Below, piece after piece: positions 45,214 to 53,933 of a stretch of DNA of 64,000 nucleotides; the stretch's first letter is position 1; every line of letters starts with the position of its first letter. The stretch spans positions 1 to 64,000 of the forward strand of contig CAMDCN010000009.1 in assembly GCA_945890485.1 (NCBI GenBank). The letters are read 5' to 3'. The DNA is from Candidatus Sulfopaludibacter sp. SbA3. Its GTDB lineage: Bacteria > Acidobacteriota > Terriglobia > Bryobacterales > Bryobacteraceae. The position numbers were made by a program, and so were the translations under genes. The notes under the pieces are model-generated. The model searched no databases, had not been told where the DNA came from, and was given only the letters and a program-made list of their open reading frames with translations.

Positions 45214-46278
45214 CTAGTTGCCGGATGTCGGACGCCGTTTCAGCTTCGGCCGCTCATCTTCATCCGTCTTCGGCGTCTTGCCGTCCTCGTCCGGATCCAC
45301 CGGTCCCGTTGTCGATCCCGGAGCCCGGCGCAACCGCGGCCGGTTCAGATCCTGCTCGTCCACCTTCCGGCGATTGCTCATCGCCAGTAGCCGGTTCTTC
45401 ACGTCGTTGAACTCCGACGTCGTCACCACATACTCGGGCTTCGATTCGAGCAACTCTTGAATGTTCTTCTGCGAATCCTTAATTCGGTCGTCCGTCGGCG
45501 GATGCGAAGAGAAGATCTTCGCCATCGTCCCCGGCTTCTTCTTTTCAAGCGACTGCAGCTTTTCAAAGAAGTCCACGAATGACGTCGGGTCATAGCCCGC
45601 TTTGTACAGATACTGCAACCCTAATAGGTCAGCCTCGCGCTCAAACCCGCGCGAAAACTGCATGAAGCCCATCGGAATCGCTACGCTGGCCGCCTGCCGG
45701 ATGCCGTATCCCGCCCAGCCGCCCATGAAAATCAGCGGAATCGTCGCCAGATTCGCGATCTGCCCGCGCGTGGCCTGCCGCGTACCGTGCCGCGCCGCAA
45801 TGTGTGCAATCTCGTGCGCCATCACCCCGGCCAACTCCGACTCGCTCTCCGCCTTCAAAATCAAACCAGAGTTAACAAAGAAGAAGCCGCCCGGCAGCGC
45901 GAACGCATTCACTTCCTCGGAGTCAATCACTTTGATCGTCACCGGCACCTTGGTGTCCGAGTTCCGGACCAGGTTCTGCCCGACGCGGTTGACATACTCC
46001 GAAATTACCGGGTCGTCGATGACCTTCGCCTGCCGCTCAATCTCCTGGGCGTAACCCTTGCCCATGGCGATCTCTTTCTCGATGGAGTAGAAATTTACGC
46101 CCTTGCCGGCGTCGCGTTCGCCGATCGCCTCAACGTCTTTCTTGCTTCCCTTCTTGATCTTGGTCTCTTTCTTTTCCTTGCCCACCTCGGGCGCGGTTTT
46201 CGCCGGAGCGTCCTGCCCAAAGGCAGAACCGATCAAGATCGCGGCAGCGGTCAGCGAATAAGTTCCAATACGTCGCAT
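45214..46278 (-). CDS. M48-family zinc metalloprotease, periplasmic (BepA/LoiP-like)
   Basis: 354 residues from ATG 46278; upstream in-frame codons give no signal peptide, while this start gives MRRIGTYSLTAAAILIGSAFGQ. A lysine-rich spacer follows. The protease domain includes YVNRVGQNLV, NAFALPGGFFFVNSGLI and the zinc motif H155-E-x-x-H159 in GVMAHEIAHIAARHGTRQ, then FEREADLLGLQYLYKAGYDP with the third ligand Glu, and SSHPPTDDRI. The C-terminus is a proline/arginine-rich tail. It probably degrades or matures misfolded envelope proteins. It heads a two-gene unit with the VWFA gene. Confidence 0.92.
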   Translation of the reverse strand: MRRIGTYSLTAAAILIGSAFGQDAPAKTAPEVGKEKKETKIKKGSKKDVEAIGERDAGKGVNFYSIEKEIAMGKGYAQEIERQAKVIDDPVISEYVNRVGQNLVRNSDTKVPVTIKVIDSEEVNAFALPGGFFFVNSGLILKAESESELAGVMAHEIAHIAARHGTRQATRGQIANLATIPLIFMGGWAGYGIRQAASVAIPMGFMQFSRGFEREADLLGLQYLYKAGYDPTSFVDFFEKLQSLEKKKPGTMAKIFSSHPPTDDRIKDSQKNIQELLESKPEYVVTTSEFNDVKNRLLAMSNRRKVDEQDLNRPRLRRAPGSTTGPVDPDEDGKTPKTDEDERPKLKRRPTSGN

Positions 46279-46333
46279 CGAGGCCCTCCAACAACTGACA
46301 TCAGTATACCCTTGCTGACGCATACTATTGAGG

Positions 46334-47452
46334 ATGGGTTTCGAAATCTGGGAAGAGTATCGGAATGAGTTTCCGGTAGCTCAAAAATTGATCTATTTGA
46401 ACCACGCTGCGGTCAGCCCGCTCTGCCGCCCGGCCGCCAATGCCATGCGCTGGCTCGCCACCGACGCCGAAGAGTGGGGCTCTTTCCACTACCCCCAATG
46501 GATGGCCTGCTACGACGGTCTCCGCGCCGCCGCCGCGCAAATGATCAACGCCTTCCCCGGCGAAATCGCCATTGTCAAAAACACCTCGGAAGGCATCGCC
46601 ACCGTCGCCCTCGGCCTCGATTGGCGCCCCGGCGATAAAATCGTCGCCTTCCACGGCGAATTCCCCGCCAACCAGTACCCCTGGCAGAAGCTCGCCTCCC
46701 GCGGCGTCACCATCGAATGGCTCGAACCCGACGCCTCCCTTGACCAGATTGACGCGGCCGCCGCCGGAGCCCGGCTCCTCGCCATCAGCTACGTCCAATT
46801 CCTCTCCGGCTACCGCGCCGATCTCACCGCCATCGGCGAAATCTGCCACCGCCGCGGCGCATTCTTCTTCGTCGACGCCATCCAAGGCCTCGGCGCCTTC
46901 CCCCTCGACGTCCGCGCCATGCGCATCCACGCCCTCGCCGCCGACGGCCACAAATGGCTCACCGGCCCCGAAGGCTGCGGCATCCTCTATATCCAGCAGG
47001 ATCGCCAGGACGAAATCGAGCCCATTGAGTTCGGCTGGACTAACACCGCCTCCCACGCCGACTACGGCAAGCGCGACCTCACCCTCCGCTCCGACGCCGG
47101 CCGCTACGAACCCGGCACCCTCAATACCATCGGCTGCTACGGCCTCCGCGCCGCCTTCGAGTTCCTCAACGAAGTCGGTGTTCCCCGTATCGCCGAAGCC
47201 GTCACCGCCCGCACCAACGAGGTCGCCGCCGGCGCGATAGCCAAAGGCTACGAACTCATGACCCCCGCCCGCACCCCCGCCTCGAGCGCCGGCATCGTCT
47301 CCATCCGCCACGCGAAAGAAGATCCCCGCCTCACCCACGCCCGCCTCCGCGACGCCGGTTTCCTCACCGCCCCCCGCGCCGGCTGGCTTAGGGTTTCGCC
47401 TCACTTCTACGTCGATCCAGCAGCGATTGCGTCGTTCGTGGACCACCTGTAA
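46334..47452 (+). CDS. Class V aminotransferase / cysteine-desulfurase-like PLP enzyme
   Basis: 372 residues from ATG 46334 (a TTG at 46328 would add two). YLNHAAVSPLCRPAANAM at the N-terminus, NTSEGIATVALGL, FFVDAIQGLGAFPLDV with Asp181, and the PLP lysine Lys207 in AADGHKWLTGPEG are diagnostic for fold-type I class V enzymes. No cysteine loop of IscS/SufS type is obvious, so it is more likely an isopenicillin-N-epimerase-like or kynureninase-like aminotransferase than a desulfurase. The last 65 bases overlap the convergent GT2 gene. Confidence 0.87.
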   Translation: MGFEIWEEYRNEFPVAQKLIYLNHAAVSPLCRPAANAMRWLATDAEEWGSFHYPQWMACYDGLRAAAAQMINAFPGEIAIVKNTSEGIATVALGLDWRPGDKIVAFHGEFPANQYPWQKLASRGVTIEWLEPDASLDQIDAAAAGARLLAISYVQFLSGYRADLTAIGEICHRRGAFFFVDAIQGLGAFPLDVRAMRIHALAADGHKWLTGPEGCGILYIQQDRQDEIEPIEFGWTNTASHADYGKRDLTLRSDAGRYEPGTLNTIGCYGLRAAFEFLNEVGVPRIAEAVTARTNEVAAGAIAKGYELMTPARTPASSAGIVSIRHAKEDPRLTHARLRDAGFLTAPRAGWLRVSPHFYVDPAAIASFVDHL

Positions 47453-48155
47453 TCCGCCGCCCCAGCAGCCCCGGCAACAGACGCATCGCCTCGAAGGCGA
47501 TCTTCCAATTCAGCTTCGACTCCCCGTGAATCCGTCCCCGGTACAGGTTCGGCACCTCGCTGAAACGTGCACCGGCCTGGCGTGCATGGAACAGACTTTC
47601 GTACAAAAATGCGAATCCGCCCGCGTCGATCTGCTGCAGATTCATCGCATCCAGCAGTTCGGCCGACCAGCAACGGTATCCGCTCGTCGTATCCCGCACC
47701 GGAGCCCCCGTGCAAATCGTAACCAACCCGCCCGCCATCCGGCTAATCAGCAGCCGGTACCACGGCCAGTTCTCCACCAGGGCGCTTCCCGCGCAATAGC
47801 GGGAGCCGATTACCAGGTCCGCTCGCTCCAAACCCGCCAGCATGGCAGGCAAAATCGAGGCGTCATGCGAAAGGTCGGCGTCCATCGTGATCACCGCGTC
47901 CGCCCCGCGTGCGATCGCCAATTGCAATCCATCCCGCATCGAGTGCCCGTAGCCGCGCGGCCCCTTCCGCTCCAGAACCTCTACGCCAGCTATCGCCCGC
48001 GCCGCCTCCGCCGTTCCATCCGGACTGCCATCATCCACAATCAGAATTGTGTTCACCTGCGGGCATTCCTGCCGAATCAGGGCCGTGAGCGGCTGCATGT
48101 TATCTCGCTCGTTGTACGTAGGAATCACGAGCCAGATGTTGGAGAAAGACTGCAC
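47388..48155 (-). CDS. GT2 polyprenol-phosphate mannosyl/glucosyltransferase (DPM1-like)
   Basis: 255 residues. WLVIPTYNERDNMQPLTALI, ILIVDDGSPDGTAEAARA, RGYGHSMRDGLQLAIARGADAVITMDADLSHD with the DAD-type metal site, and DTTSGYRCWSAELLDAM match dolichol-phosphate mannose synthase. No C-terminal membrane helices follow the catalytic domain, as in the soluble DPM1 form. It would charge a polyprenol phosphate with a sugar for protein or glycan mannosylation. The C-terminal 65 bases overlap the convergent aminotransferase, an unusually long overlap. Confidence 0.92.
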   Translation of the reverse strand: MQSFSNIWLVIPTYNERDNMQPLTALIRQECPQVNTILIVDDGSPDGTAEAARAIAGVEVLERKGPRGYGHSMRDGLQLAIARGADAVITMDADLSHDASILPAMLAGLERADLVIGSRYCAGSALVENWPWYRLLISRMAGGLVTICTGAPVRDTTSGYRCWSAELLDAMNLQQIDAGGFAFLYESLFHARQAGARFSEVPNLYRGRIHGESKLNWKIAFEAMRLLPGLLGRRITGGPRTTQSLLDRRRSEAKP

Positions 48156-48185
48156 TCTTAAGTTTAGGCCCCTGGTCCTATACCG

Positions 48186-49022
48186 TCAATCCGCGCGGCC
48201 GCGCCAAGAGTTCCAGAAAGTGGCACTGAGAATAATGGTACCTCCCGCCAAAGAGTACTGGCTAGGAGCCTCCCCGTGCAGCAACCACGTCCATACCGGG
48301 TTCAACGCCGGCTCCATCAGCAGCAACGCCGACGCCGCAAACGCCGGCACATGCCGCAACCCCCGCGTCAGGCACCAATACGCCAATCCAATCTGAACCA
48401 ACCCCAAATACCCCAACGCCACCCAGTCCACCGTCCCCGGCATCGCCAGCGGCCACGCCATCGGCAGCGCCGTCGCAAACGCCAGCAAATTCCCCACCGC
48501 CACCGCTGCCAACGACGATCCCCCATCCCGCGCCGCCACCCGCAAACAAGCCACCGTCACCCCCCACCCCAATCCCGACAATGCCCCGTACCAGTTCCCC
48601 CGCACCGGATCCGGAGCCGTCGCCGTCGCCCCCGCCGGATCCAAATAGAAAAACAACATCCCCACCGCCACCGCCGCCCCCAACCACAAATCCGTCCGCC
48701 GCAGCTTCTCCCGCAAGAACGCTGGCCCAATCACCAGCAGATACAACGGCCCCGTCGACTGCAGATAGATCGCGTTCGCCCCCGTCGTCAACTTCGTCGC
48801 CACCGCGAAGCTAACCAGCGTCACCGCATACGCCACCCCCGCCATCCCCACCCGCCAGTTCCATCCCTTCCGGCTCTCCGGCAGCAGCACCAGCAACACC
48901 ACCCCCGCCAGCAGCGACCGCAAACTCGCCACCTGCCAACTCGACAAGGTCGTCGCTTTAATCGCCGCCCCGCCCGTCGAAAACAGCAACGCCGCGGCCA
49001 AAAGATACAGTCGTGCAGACAT
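48186..49022 (-). CDS. EamA/DMT-superfamily transporter
   Basis: 278 residues from ATG 49022, preceded by GGGGGA. About ten hydrophobic helices, with two EamA repeats: LLAAALLFSTGGAAIKATTLSSWQVASLRSLLAGVVLLVLLP, ATKLTTGANAIYLQSTGPLYL, then NWYGALSGLGWGVTVACLR and LMEPALNPVWTWLLHGEAPS. DMT carriers export metabolites or amino acids; no substrate can be inferred. It is 30 bases upstream of the DPM1-like gene on the same strand and divergent from the kinase operon at 49058. Confidence 0.9.
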   Translation of the reverse strand: MSARLYLLAAALLFSTGGAAIKATTLSSWQVASLRSLLAGVVLLVLLPESRKGWNWRVGMAGVAYAVTLVSFAVATKLTTGANAIYLQSTGPLYLLVIGPAFLREKLRRTDLWLGAAVAVGMLFFYLDPAGATATAPDPVRGNWYGALSGLGWGVTVACLRVAARDGGSSLAAVAVGNLLAFATALPMAWPLAMPGTVDWVALGYLGLVQIGLAYWCLTRGLRHVPAFAASALLLMEPALNPVWTWLLHGEAPSQYSLAGGTIILSATFWNSWRGRAD

Positions 49023-49057
49023 GGATCCCCCAGGATATGACACGATAGCTTTTCCCT

Positions 49058-50032
49058 ATGTCCGGTACTGATATTTCCGGCCCTACTCGCCCCGGAGAAG
49101 AACTCCCCCTCGCCGCCCTCGCCGCCTGGCTCCAACTCCCCGCCATCACCGTCACCCAGTTCCCCGGCGGCCACTCTAATCTCACTTACCACCTCTCCGC
49201 CCCCGGCCACGAATCCATCCTCCGCCGCCCCCCGCTCGGCCCCATTCCTCCTAAAGCCCACGACATGGTCCGCGAATTCCGCGTCCTCTCCGCCGTCCAT
49301 CCCCACTTCCCCCTCGCGCCCAGGCCCCTAGCCCTCTGCGAAGACCTCACCATCCTCGGCGCCCCCTTCTTCCTGATGGAGCCCCGCCCCGGCCTCATCC
49401 TCCGCGAACCCTATTCTCATCCCGACCCCGCCGCCCTCTCCCAGTCCTTCGTCGATACCCTCGTCCAGCTCCACTCCGTCCCGCTAACCGACCCCGCCCT
49501 CGCCGCCCTCGGCAAACCCGCCGGCTTCGTCGCCCGCCAAGTTGCCGGCTGGTCCGAACGCTGGCGCCGCGCCGCCACCCCCAACTCCCCGGATGCCACC
49601 CGCCTCCTCCACTACCTCGAAACCCACCTCCCGCCCGAATCGACCCCCACCCTCGTCCACAACGACTACAAACTCGACAACGTCGTCCTCGCCGGCTCCC
49701 AGATCACCGCCGTCCTCGACTGGGAGATGACCACCCTCGGCGACCCCCTCATCGACCTCGGCCTCGCCCTCACCTACTGGGACCACGCCCCCCACTCCGC
49801 CCCCGCTCCCGTTTGGTTCTCCCGCGCCGAACTCGCCGCCGCCTGGTCCCGCCAAACCGGCCGCAGCCTCGCCCACCTGCCCTATCATGAAGTCTTGGGC
49901 CGCTTCAAACTCGCCGTCATCCTCCAGCAAATCTACGTCCGCTGGGTCAACGGCCAAACGCAGGATCCCCGTTTCGCCCATCTCGATCAACGAGTCGCCG
50001 CCCTCATCCACCAAGCCAACTCTCTCCTATGA
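49058..50032 (+). CDS. APH-fold phosphotransferase of the ACAD10/11-type hydroxyacyl-CoA kinase group
   Basis: 324 residues. Aminoglycoside-phosphotransferase fold: [16 protein letters not shown] (P-loop region), [17 protein letters not shown] with the ATP-binding Arg, EPRPGLIL, the catalytic loop [13 protein letters not shown], and [18 protein letters not shown] with the metal-binding Asp. The HNDYKLDN and [11 protein letters not shown] sequences are the hallmark of the kinase part of ACAD10/ACAD11 and of LvaA, which phosphorylate 4-hydroxyacyl-CoA. It overlaps the histidine-phosphatase gene by four bases, the first of three coupled genes ending in an acyl-CoA dehydrogenase. Confidence 0.88.
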   Translation: MSGTDISGPTRPGEELPLAALAAWLQLPAITVTQFPGGHSNLTYHLSAPGHESILRRPPLGPIPPKAHDMVREFRVLSAVHPHFPLAPRPLALCEDLTILGAPFFLMEPRPGLILREPYSHPDPAALSQSFVDTLVQLHSVPLTDPALAALGKPAGFVARQVAGWSERWRRAATPNSPDATRLLHYLETHLPPESTPTLVHNDYKLDNVVLAGSQITAVLDWEMTTLGDPLIDLGLALTYWDHAPHSAPAPVWFSRAELAAAWSRQTGRSLAHLPYHEVLGRFKLAVILQQIYVRWVNGQTQDPRFAHLDQRVAALIHQANSLL

Positions 50033-50715
50033 GCACTCTCACTTTCGTCCGTCACGGCCAGGCCGGTTCCCGCGACGTCTACGACACTCTTTCTCCCCTC
50101 GGTCGCCAACAAGCTACCCGCCTCGGCGAGTATCTCGCCACCCAATCCCAACCCTGCGACCTCTTCCTCACCGGAGCCCTCGATCGCCAACAGCAAACCG
50201 CCCAACTCCTCCACGCCGCCTGCCCCACCCTCCCCGCTCCCACCGTCCACCCCGCCTGGAACGAGTTCGATCTCGACGCCGTATACCGCTCCTTCGCCCC
50301 CCAACTCGCCCTCGACGACACCGCCTTCGCCGAGGCCTACGCCAAGCTCCGCACCGAATCCGCCGACCCCCTCAACCCCGTCCATCGCCGCTGGACCTCC
50401 GCCGACATCGCCGTCATCCGCGCCTGGGTCGAAGGCCGCTACCCCACCGAAGCCGAAACCTGGGTCGCCTTCAGCGCTCGCATCCGCCAGGCCTTCGCCG
50501 ACCTCCCCGCCGGCCACGTCCTCATCTCCACCTCCGCCACCCCCATCGCTCTCTGCGTCAGCTTCGCCGTCGAATCCCCCAACCCCTTCCGCTTCGCCGG
50601 CGCCCTGCTCAACGCCTCGCTCACTACTTTCCGCCGCCACGACGGCCAAGCCATTCTCCAAACCTTCAACAACACCCCCCACCTCCCCGAACCCGACTGG
50701 CGCACCCACCGATGA
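50029..50715 (+). CDS. Histidine-phosphatase (phosphoglycerate-mutase-like) protein
   Basis: 228 residues. The RHG motif is at residues 8-10 (TFVRHGQAG), with [18 protein letters not shown] and [18 protein letters not shown] next; later [16 protein letters not shown] and the second histidine region ([11 protein letters not shown]) are weaker than in classical phosphatases, where GH is expected; here no His appears at that place, so activity is uncertain. It is translationally coupled on both sides (ATGA to kinase and to acyl-CoA dehydrogenase). In human ACAD10 a HAD-type phosphatase domain occupies the equivalent position before the kinase. Confidence 0.84.
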   Translation: MSTLTFVRHGQAGSRDVYDTLSPLGRQQATRLGEYLATQSQPCDLFLTGALDRQQQTAQLLHAACPTLPAPTVHPAWNEFDLDAVYRSFAPQLALDDTAFAEAYAKLRTESADPLNPVHRRWTSADIAVIRAWVEGRYPTEAETWVAFSARIRQAFADLPAGHVLISTSATPIALCVSFAVESPNPFRFAGALLNASLTTFRRHDGQAILQTFNNTPHLPEPDWRTHR

Positions 50716-51875
50716 ACTTCTCCCCCACTCCCCAATCCCTCGCCGCGCAAGCCCGCCTCCAAGCCTTCATGGACGAGCACATCTACCCGCTCGAACCCAC
50801 CTACACTCACGACCACCTCCCCGGCCTCCAATCGAAAGCCCAAGCCGCCGGCCTCTGGAACCTCTTTCTCCCGGATAACGGCCTCTCCAATCTCGAATAC
50901 GCCCCCCTCTGCGAAATCATGGGCCGCGTCCCCTGGGCCCCCGAAGTCTTCAACTGCTCCCCGCCCGACACCGGCAACATGGAAGTCCTCGCCCGCTACG
51001 GAACCCCCGCCCAAAAAGCCGCCTGGCTCACCCCCCTCCTCAACGCCGAAATCCGCTCCGTCTTTTGCATGACGGAGCCTGCCGTCGCCTCCTCCGACGC
51101 CACCAACATCGCCGCCACCATCGTCCGCGACGGCGACGACTACCTCCTCAACGGCCGCAAATGGTGGACCACCGGCGCCGGCGACCCCCGCGCCAAACTC
51201 GCTATCTTCATGGGCAAGTCCAACCCCGCTGCCCCCCGTCATCAGCAGCAGTCGATGATCCTCGTCCCCCTCGACACCCCCGGCGTCAAGATCGTACGCC
51301 TCCTGTCCGTCTACGGCTACGACCATCTCCCCCACGGCCACGGCGAGCTCTCGTTCTCGAACGTCCGAGTCCCCGCCGCCAACTTACTCCTCGGCGAAGG
51401 CCGCGGTTTCGAAATCGCCCAGGGCCGCCTCGGACCCGGCCGCATCCACCATTGCATGCGCCTCCTCGGCGTCGCCGAACGAGCCCTCGAATTCCTCTGC
51501 CGCCGCGCTAAATCCCGCGTCGCCTTCGGCCGTCCCCTCGCCGAAATGGGCTCCCTCCGCGCCGAAATCGCCCAATCCCGCATCGAGATCGAACAAGCGC
51601 GCCTCCTCACCCTGAAGGCCGCCTATCTCATGGACACCGTCGGCAACAAAGCCGCCCGCACCGAAATCGCGGCCATCAAAGTGGTCGCCCCCAACGTCGC
51701 CCTGCGCGTGCTCGACCGTGCGATTCAAGTCCACGGCGGAGCGGGAGTCGGTCCCGACTTCCCGCTCGCCGCCTGGTGGGCCAACGCCCGTACGCTCCGC
51801 CTGGCCGATGGGCCGGACGAGGTGCACCTCGAAAGTATCGCGAAATGGGAGCTCGGCCGGACTACCGAACCGTAA
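50712..51875 (+). CDS. Acyl-CoA dehydrogenase, ACAD10/11-like
   Basis: 387 residues from ATG 50712 (ATGA overlap with the phosphatase); a longer in-frame reading runs through the upstream genes and is not used. FAD/substrate motifs: [72 protein letters not shown]. The C-terminal [22 protein letters not shown] is the ACAD11-type variant, in which the usual YEGT catalytic region is replaced by ADGPDEVH. In LvaC/ACAD11 systems this enzyme converts a 4-phosphoacyl-CoA to a 3-hydroxyacyl-CoA via loss of phosphate. Confidence 0.91.
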   Translation: MNFSPTPQSLAAQARLQAFMDEHIYPLEPTYTHDHLPGLQSKAQAAGLWNLFLPDNGLSNLEYAPLCEIMGRVPWAPEVFNCSPPDTGNMEVLARYGTPAQKAAWLTPLLNAEIRSVFCMTEPAVASSDATNIAATIVRDGDDYLLNGRKWWTTGAGDPRAKLAIFMGKSNPAAPRHQQQSMILVPLDTPGVKIVRLLSVYGYDHLPHGHGELSFSNVRVPAANLLLGEGRGFEIAQGRLGPGRIHHCMRLLGVAERALEFLCRRAKSRVAFGRPLAEMGSLRAEIAQSRIEIEQARLLTLKAAYLMDTVGNKAARTEIAAIKVVAPNVALRVLDRAIQVHGGAGVGPDFPLAAWWANARTLRLADGPDEVHLESIAKWELGRTTEP

Positions 51876-52413
51876 ACGACATCATCGTCTCCGAAGGGAT
51901 GTCCACCTTCGGTCCGCTCATCATCGCCACGCCAGCGCCCGCGCCAGCTCCTACGCCGGCTCCAATCGCCGCGCCCTTGCCGCCGCCCGCAATCGCGCCA
52001 ATTGCCGCCCCGATGCCCGCGCCTACGCCGGTCTTGATCGCGGAGCTCTTGCCCTTTCCGCCGCTCTCCGTCGTGCTGTTCTCCGTATTCACGGTCACCG
52101 TCCGGCGCGTCGTCCGCAAGCTAACCAGCGTCACCACCAGCTCGGCATTGCCCTTCAGTTTCCCGGCCTTTTTGTTCTCCACCACCTGCAACTGCGCCTC
52201 AGCGCCCTTGGCGGCGATCGTGCGGCCGTTCACTATCAGGTCCTGGTCGAGCGAAGCCCGGTAGTTCTTGCCCACCTGCGCTTCCTTCGATTCAATCCGG
52301 TCAATCGTCCGGACATTGATCACAGTCCCTGCCGGAATCCGTTGCGCCATCACGCTAACGGCCGTCGCACAGAGCAAAAAGATCGCGGTCATCCATTGAT
52401 TCTTCATAGTCAT
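51862..52413 (-). CDS. Secreted glycine-zipper protein of unknown function
   Basis: 183 residues. AGAGGA five bases before ATG 52413 supports the start. A signal peptide ([18 protein letters not shown]) is followed by [24 protein letters not shown] and [23 protein letters not shown], a beta-rich domain, then a glycine/alanine-rich segment with [25 protein letters not shown]-type zipper (~125-160) and a hydrophilic end. Glycine-zipper proteins often associate with the envelope. Its 3' end overlaps the acyl-CoA dehydrogenase gene by 14 bases on the opposite strand. Confidence 0.82.
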   Translation of the reverse strand: MTMKNQWMTAIFLLCATAVSVMAQRIPAGTVINVRTIDRIESKEAQVGKNYRASLDQDLIVNGRTIAAKGAEAQLQVVENKKAGKLKGNAELVVTLVSLRTTRRTVTVNTENSTTESGGKGKSSAIKTGVGAGIGAAIGAIAGGGKGAAIGAGVGAGAGAGVAMMSGPKVDIPSETMMSFTVR

Positions 52414-52437
52414 CCGATCCTCTCAAGCACAAAATCG

Positions 52438-53244
52438 TTACACGAACAGATCATCGAACAACGGCTGCGACGGGTCAACCGCATACGGCGAGAAATCGGT
52501 CACCCCCGCCTCCCGCAACACCGTCTCGTCAATCAGAAACTCCCCCGTCCGATTCCCCGTCAACACATGCCAAGCCGCGTCCGCCATCACCTCCGGCCTC
52601 CGCGCCCGCTCCACCGGCGCCCCCGGAACCATCCCCAGCGCCGCCGTCGCCACAATTGTTCGCGGCCACAGCGCGTTCACCCCAATCCCCCACGGCCGAA
52701 ACTCCTCCGCCATCCCCAGTACGCAAAGGCTCATCCCGAACTTGGCCATCGAATACGCCACATGCGGACCAAACCACCGCGGCTCCAAATTCAGCGGAGG
52801 CGAAATCATCAGCACCTGCGGATTCGCCGCCCGCCGCAAATGCGGCAAACACGCCTGCGTGCAGAGAAACGTTCCTCGCGTATTCACCCCCATCATCAGG
52901 TCGAACCGCTTCATCGGCGTCTCCGCCGTCCCCGTCAAGCTGATCGCGCTGGCGTTGTTCACGAGAACATCGATCCCCCCAAACTCCGCCACCCCCGCCG
53001 CTACCGCCGCCCGCACCTGCTCCTCATCGCGGATGTCCACCGCCACCGCCAGCGCCCGGCCCCCCGCCGCCCGAATCTCTTCCGCCGCCGTATAGATCGT
53101 CCCCGGCAGCTTCGCATGTGGCTCCGCGGTCTTCGCCGCCACCACGATATTCGCCCCGTCCCGCGCCGCCCGCAGCGCAATGGCCAAGCCAATTCCCCGG
53201 CTCGCCCCCGTAATGAACAGCGTCTTTCCCTTCAGCGTAGGCAT
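52438..53244 (-). CDS. Short-chain dehydrogenase, HSDL2-like
   Basis: 268 residues from ATG 53244. TLFITGASRGIGLAIALRAARDGANIV is the NAD(P)-binding motif; IDVLVNNASA, Ser148 (LMISPP), Tyr164 and Lys168 (AYSMAK) form the catalytic set. AAKTAEPHAKLPGTIYTAAEEI is the distinct HSDL2 signature. HSDL2-type enzymes act on fatty-acyl or steroid substrates, commonly in peroxisomal-like lipid pathways. It is on the opposite strand to the kinase/ACAD operon but only 560 bases away; a 3-hydroxyacyl-CoA step there is a plausible, unproven link, by analogy to LvaD. Confidence 0.9.
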   Translation of the reverse strand: MPTLKGKTLFITGASRGIGLAIALRAARDGANIVVAAKTAEPHAKLPGTIYTAAEEIRAAGGRALAVAVDIRDEEQVRAAVAAGVAEFGGIDVLVNNASAISLTGTAETPMKRFDLMMGVNTRGTFLCTQACLPHLRRAANPQVLMISPPLNLEPRWFGPHVAYSMAKFGMSLCVLGMAEEFRPWGIGVNALWPRTIVATAALGMVPGAPVERARRPEVMADAAWHVLTGNRTGEFLIDETVLREAGVTDFSPYAVDPSQPLFDDLFV

Positions 53245-53271
53245 CCGCCTATCGTACTTCCGGATAAAGGT

Positions 53272-53301
53272 CTGCGCATGGGCACAAGGACCCATGCGCA
53301 G
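53272..53301. promoter_or_regulatory. 11-bp perfect stem-loop upstream of the SDR gene
   Basis: CTGCGCATGGG (53272-53282) and CCCATGCGCAG (53291-53301) with an 8-base loop. It lies 27 bases upstream of the SDR start on the minus strand. No U-run on either side; it could be a 5' UTR structure or a weak terminator. Confidence 0.5.
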
Positions 53302-53324
53302 GCAACGGCCAACTGCGTTAGGCT

Positions 53325-53338
53325 TTTATCTAGGTCAA
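53325..53338. promoter_or_regulatory. FNR/CRP-like half-site pair (weak)
   Basis: TTTAT-CTAG-GTCAA matches TTGAT-N4-ATCAA at eight of ten positions. It lies upstream of the SDR and downstream of cytochrome c' on the minus strand. No FNR-type regulator is seen in the window, so this is only a candidate. Confidence 0.25.
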
Positions 53339-53341
53339 GAT

Positions 53342-53385
53342 GAGAGGAAAAAGATCACTCCAGGGAAGGGCGCCTTTTTCCTCTC
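53342..53385 (-). terminator. 12-bp stem-loop after cytochrome c' gene
   Basis: GAGAGGAAAAAG (53342-53353) and CTTTTTCCTCTC (53374-53385) form a perfect 12-bp stem with a 20-base loop, 30 bases after the cytochrome c' stop on the minus strand. The U-run lies inside the stem, so it is an imperfect terminator. Confidence 0.45.
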
Positions 53386-53415
53386 GGCCCAAAGCGTCGC
53401 GCCGGTGCAAACTCG

Positions 53416-53817
53416 TTATTTGATCTTGTAGGTGCCGTCGGCCAACTTCTCGCGATGCGCCGTATGGCAGCCCTTGCAAGTCGCCGCCGCGTTGCCGAAT
53501 GCCGCCTTCGCCGCGTCCGCGTCCTTGGCCGCCGCAGCCGCGCCAATCGCCTTCGCTGCCGCGCTGCCGTCCTTGCTCCACTGAATTCCGTCTGCCGTCC
53601 CGCGCTCGGTCCAGAACTTCTCGCTGGTCGCGAAAATCGCTTCCATCTTCTTCGCGCCTGCCGCCACGTCGTCAAACGCCCCTGCAGCAATCGACTTGTT
53701 CAACGGGCCGAACGTCGCTCCCGCCGCCTTCATCGACTTCTCGAAATCTTCATGATTGTCGGCGAACAATCCCATCGCGCTCAGCGCGAACACACCCAAT
53801 ACAAAAACTTTCTTCAT
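53416..53817 (-). CDS. Cytochrome c' family protein
   Basis: 133 residues from ATG 53817 (an upstream ATG at 53829 would add MEMD). Signal peptide MKKVFVLGVFALSAMGLFA. A four-helix-bundle composition follows; the haem c site is C114-K-G-C117-H118 close to the C-terminus (TCKGCHTAHREKL), as in cytochromes c'. Charged alanine-rich helices (AAGAKKMEAIFATSEKFW) fit the family. It may bind NO or transfer electrons in the periplasm. Flanked by stem-loops downstream; upstream is a short cysteine-rich gene on the same strand. Confidence 0.9.
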   Translation of the reverse strand: MKKVFVLGVFALSAMGLFADNHEDFEKSMKAAGATFGPLNKSIAAGAFDDVAAGAKKMEAIFATSEKFWTERGTADGIQWSKDGSAAAKAIGAAAAAKDADAAKAAFGNAAATCKGCHTAHREKLADGTYKIK

Positions 53818-53933
53818 ATCCATCTCCATGCGCTTCGGCCACGGCCTACGAATAGGCGTGGGCTAATGAGTTATCGTCTTCGCCGCAACCAGCGAAGGCA
53901 GGGAACAACATCCCGCTCGAGCGAAAAGGGGAA

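Noticed and set aside
49887-50711. N-terminal extension of the acyl-CoA dehydrogenase
   Set aside because: It is a frame running through the kinase and phosphatase genes; ATG 50712 is coupled to the phosphatase stop.
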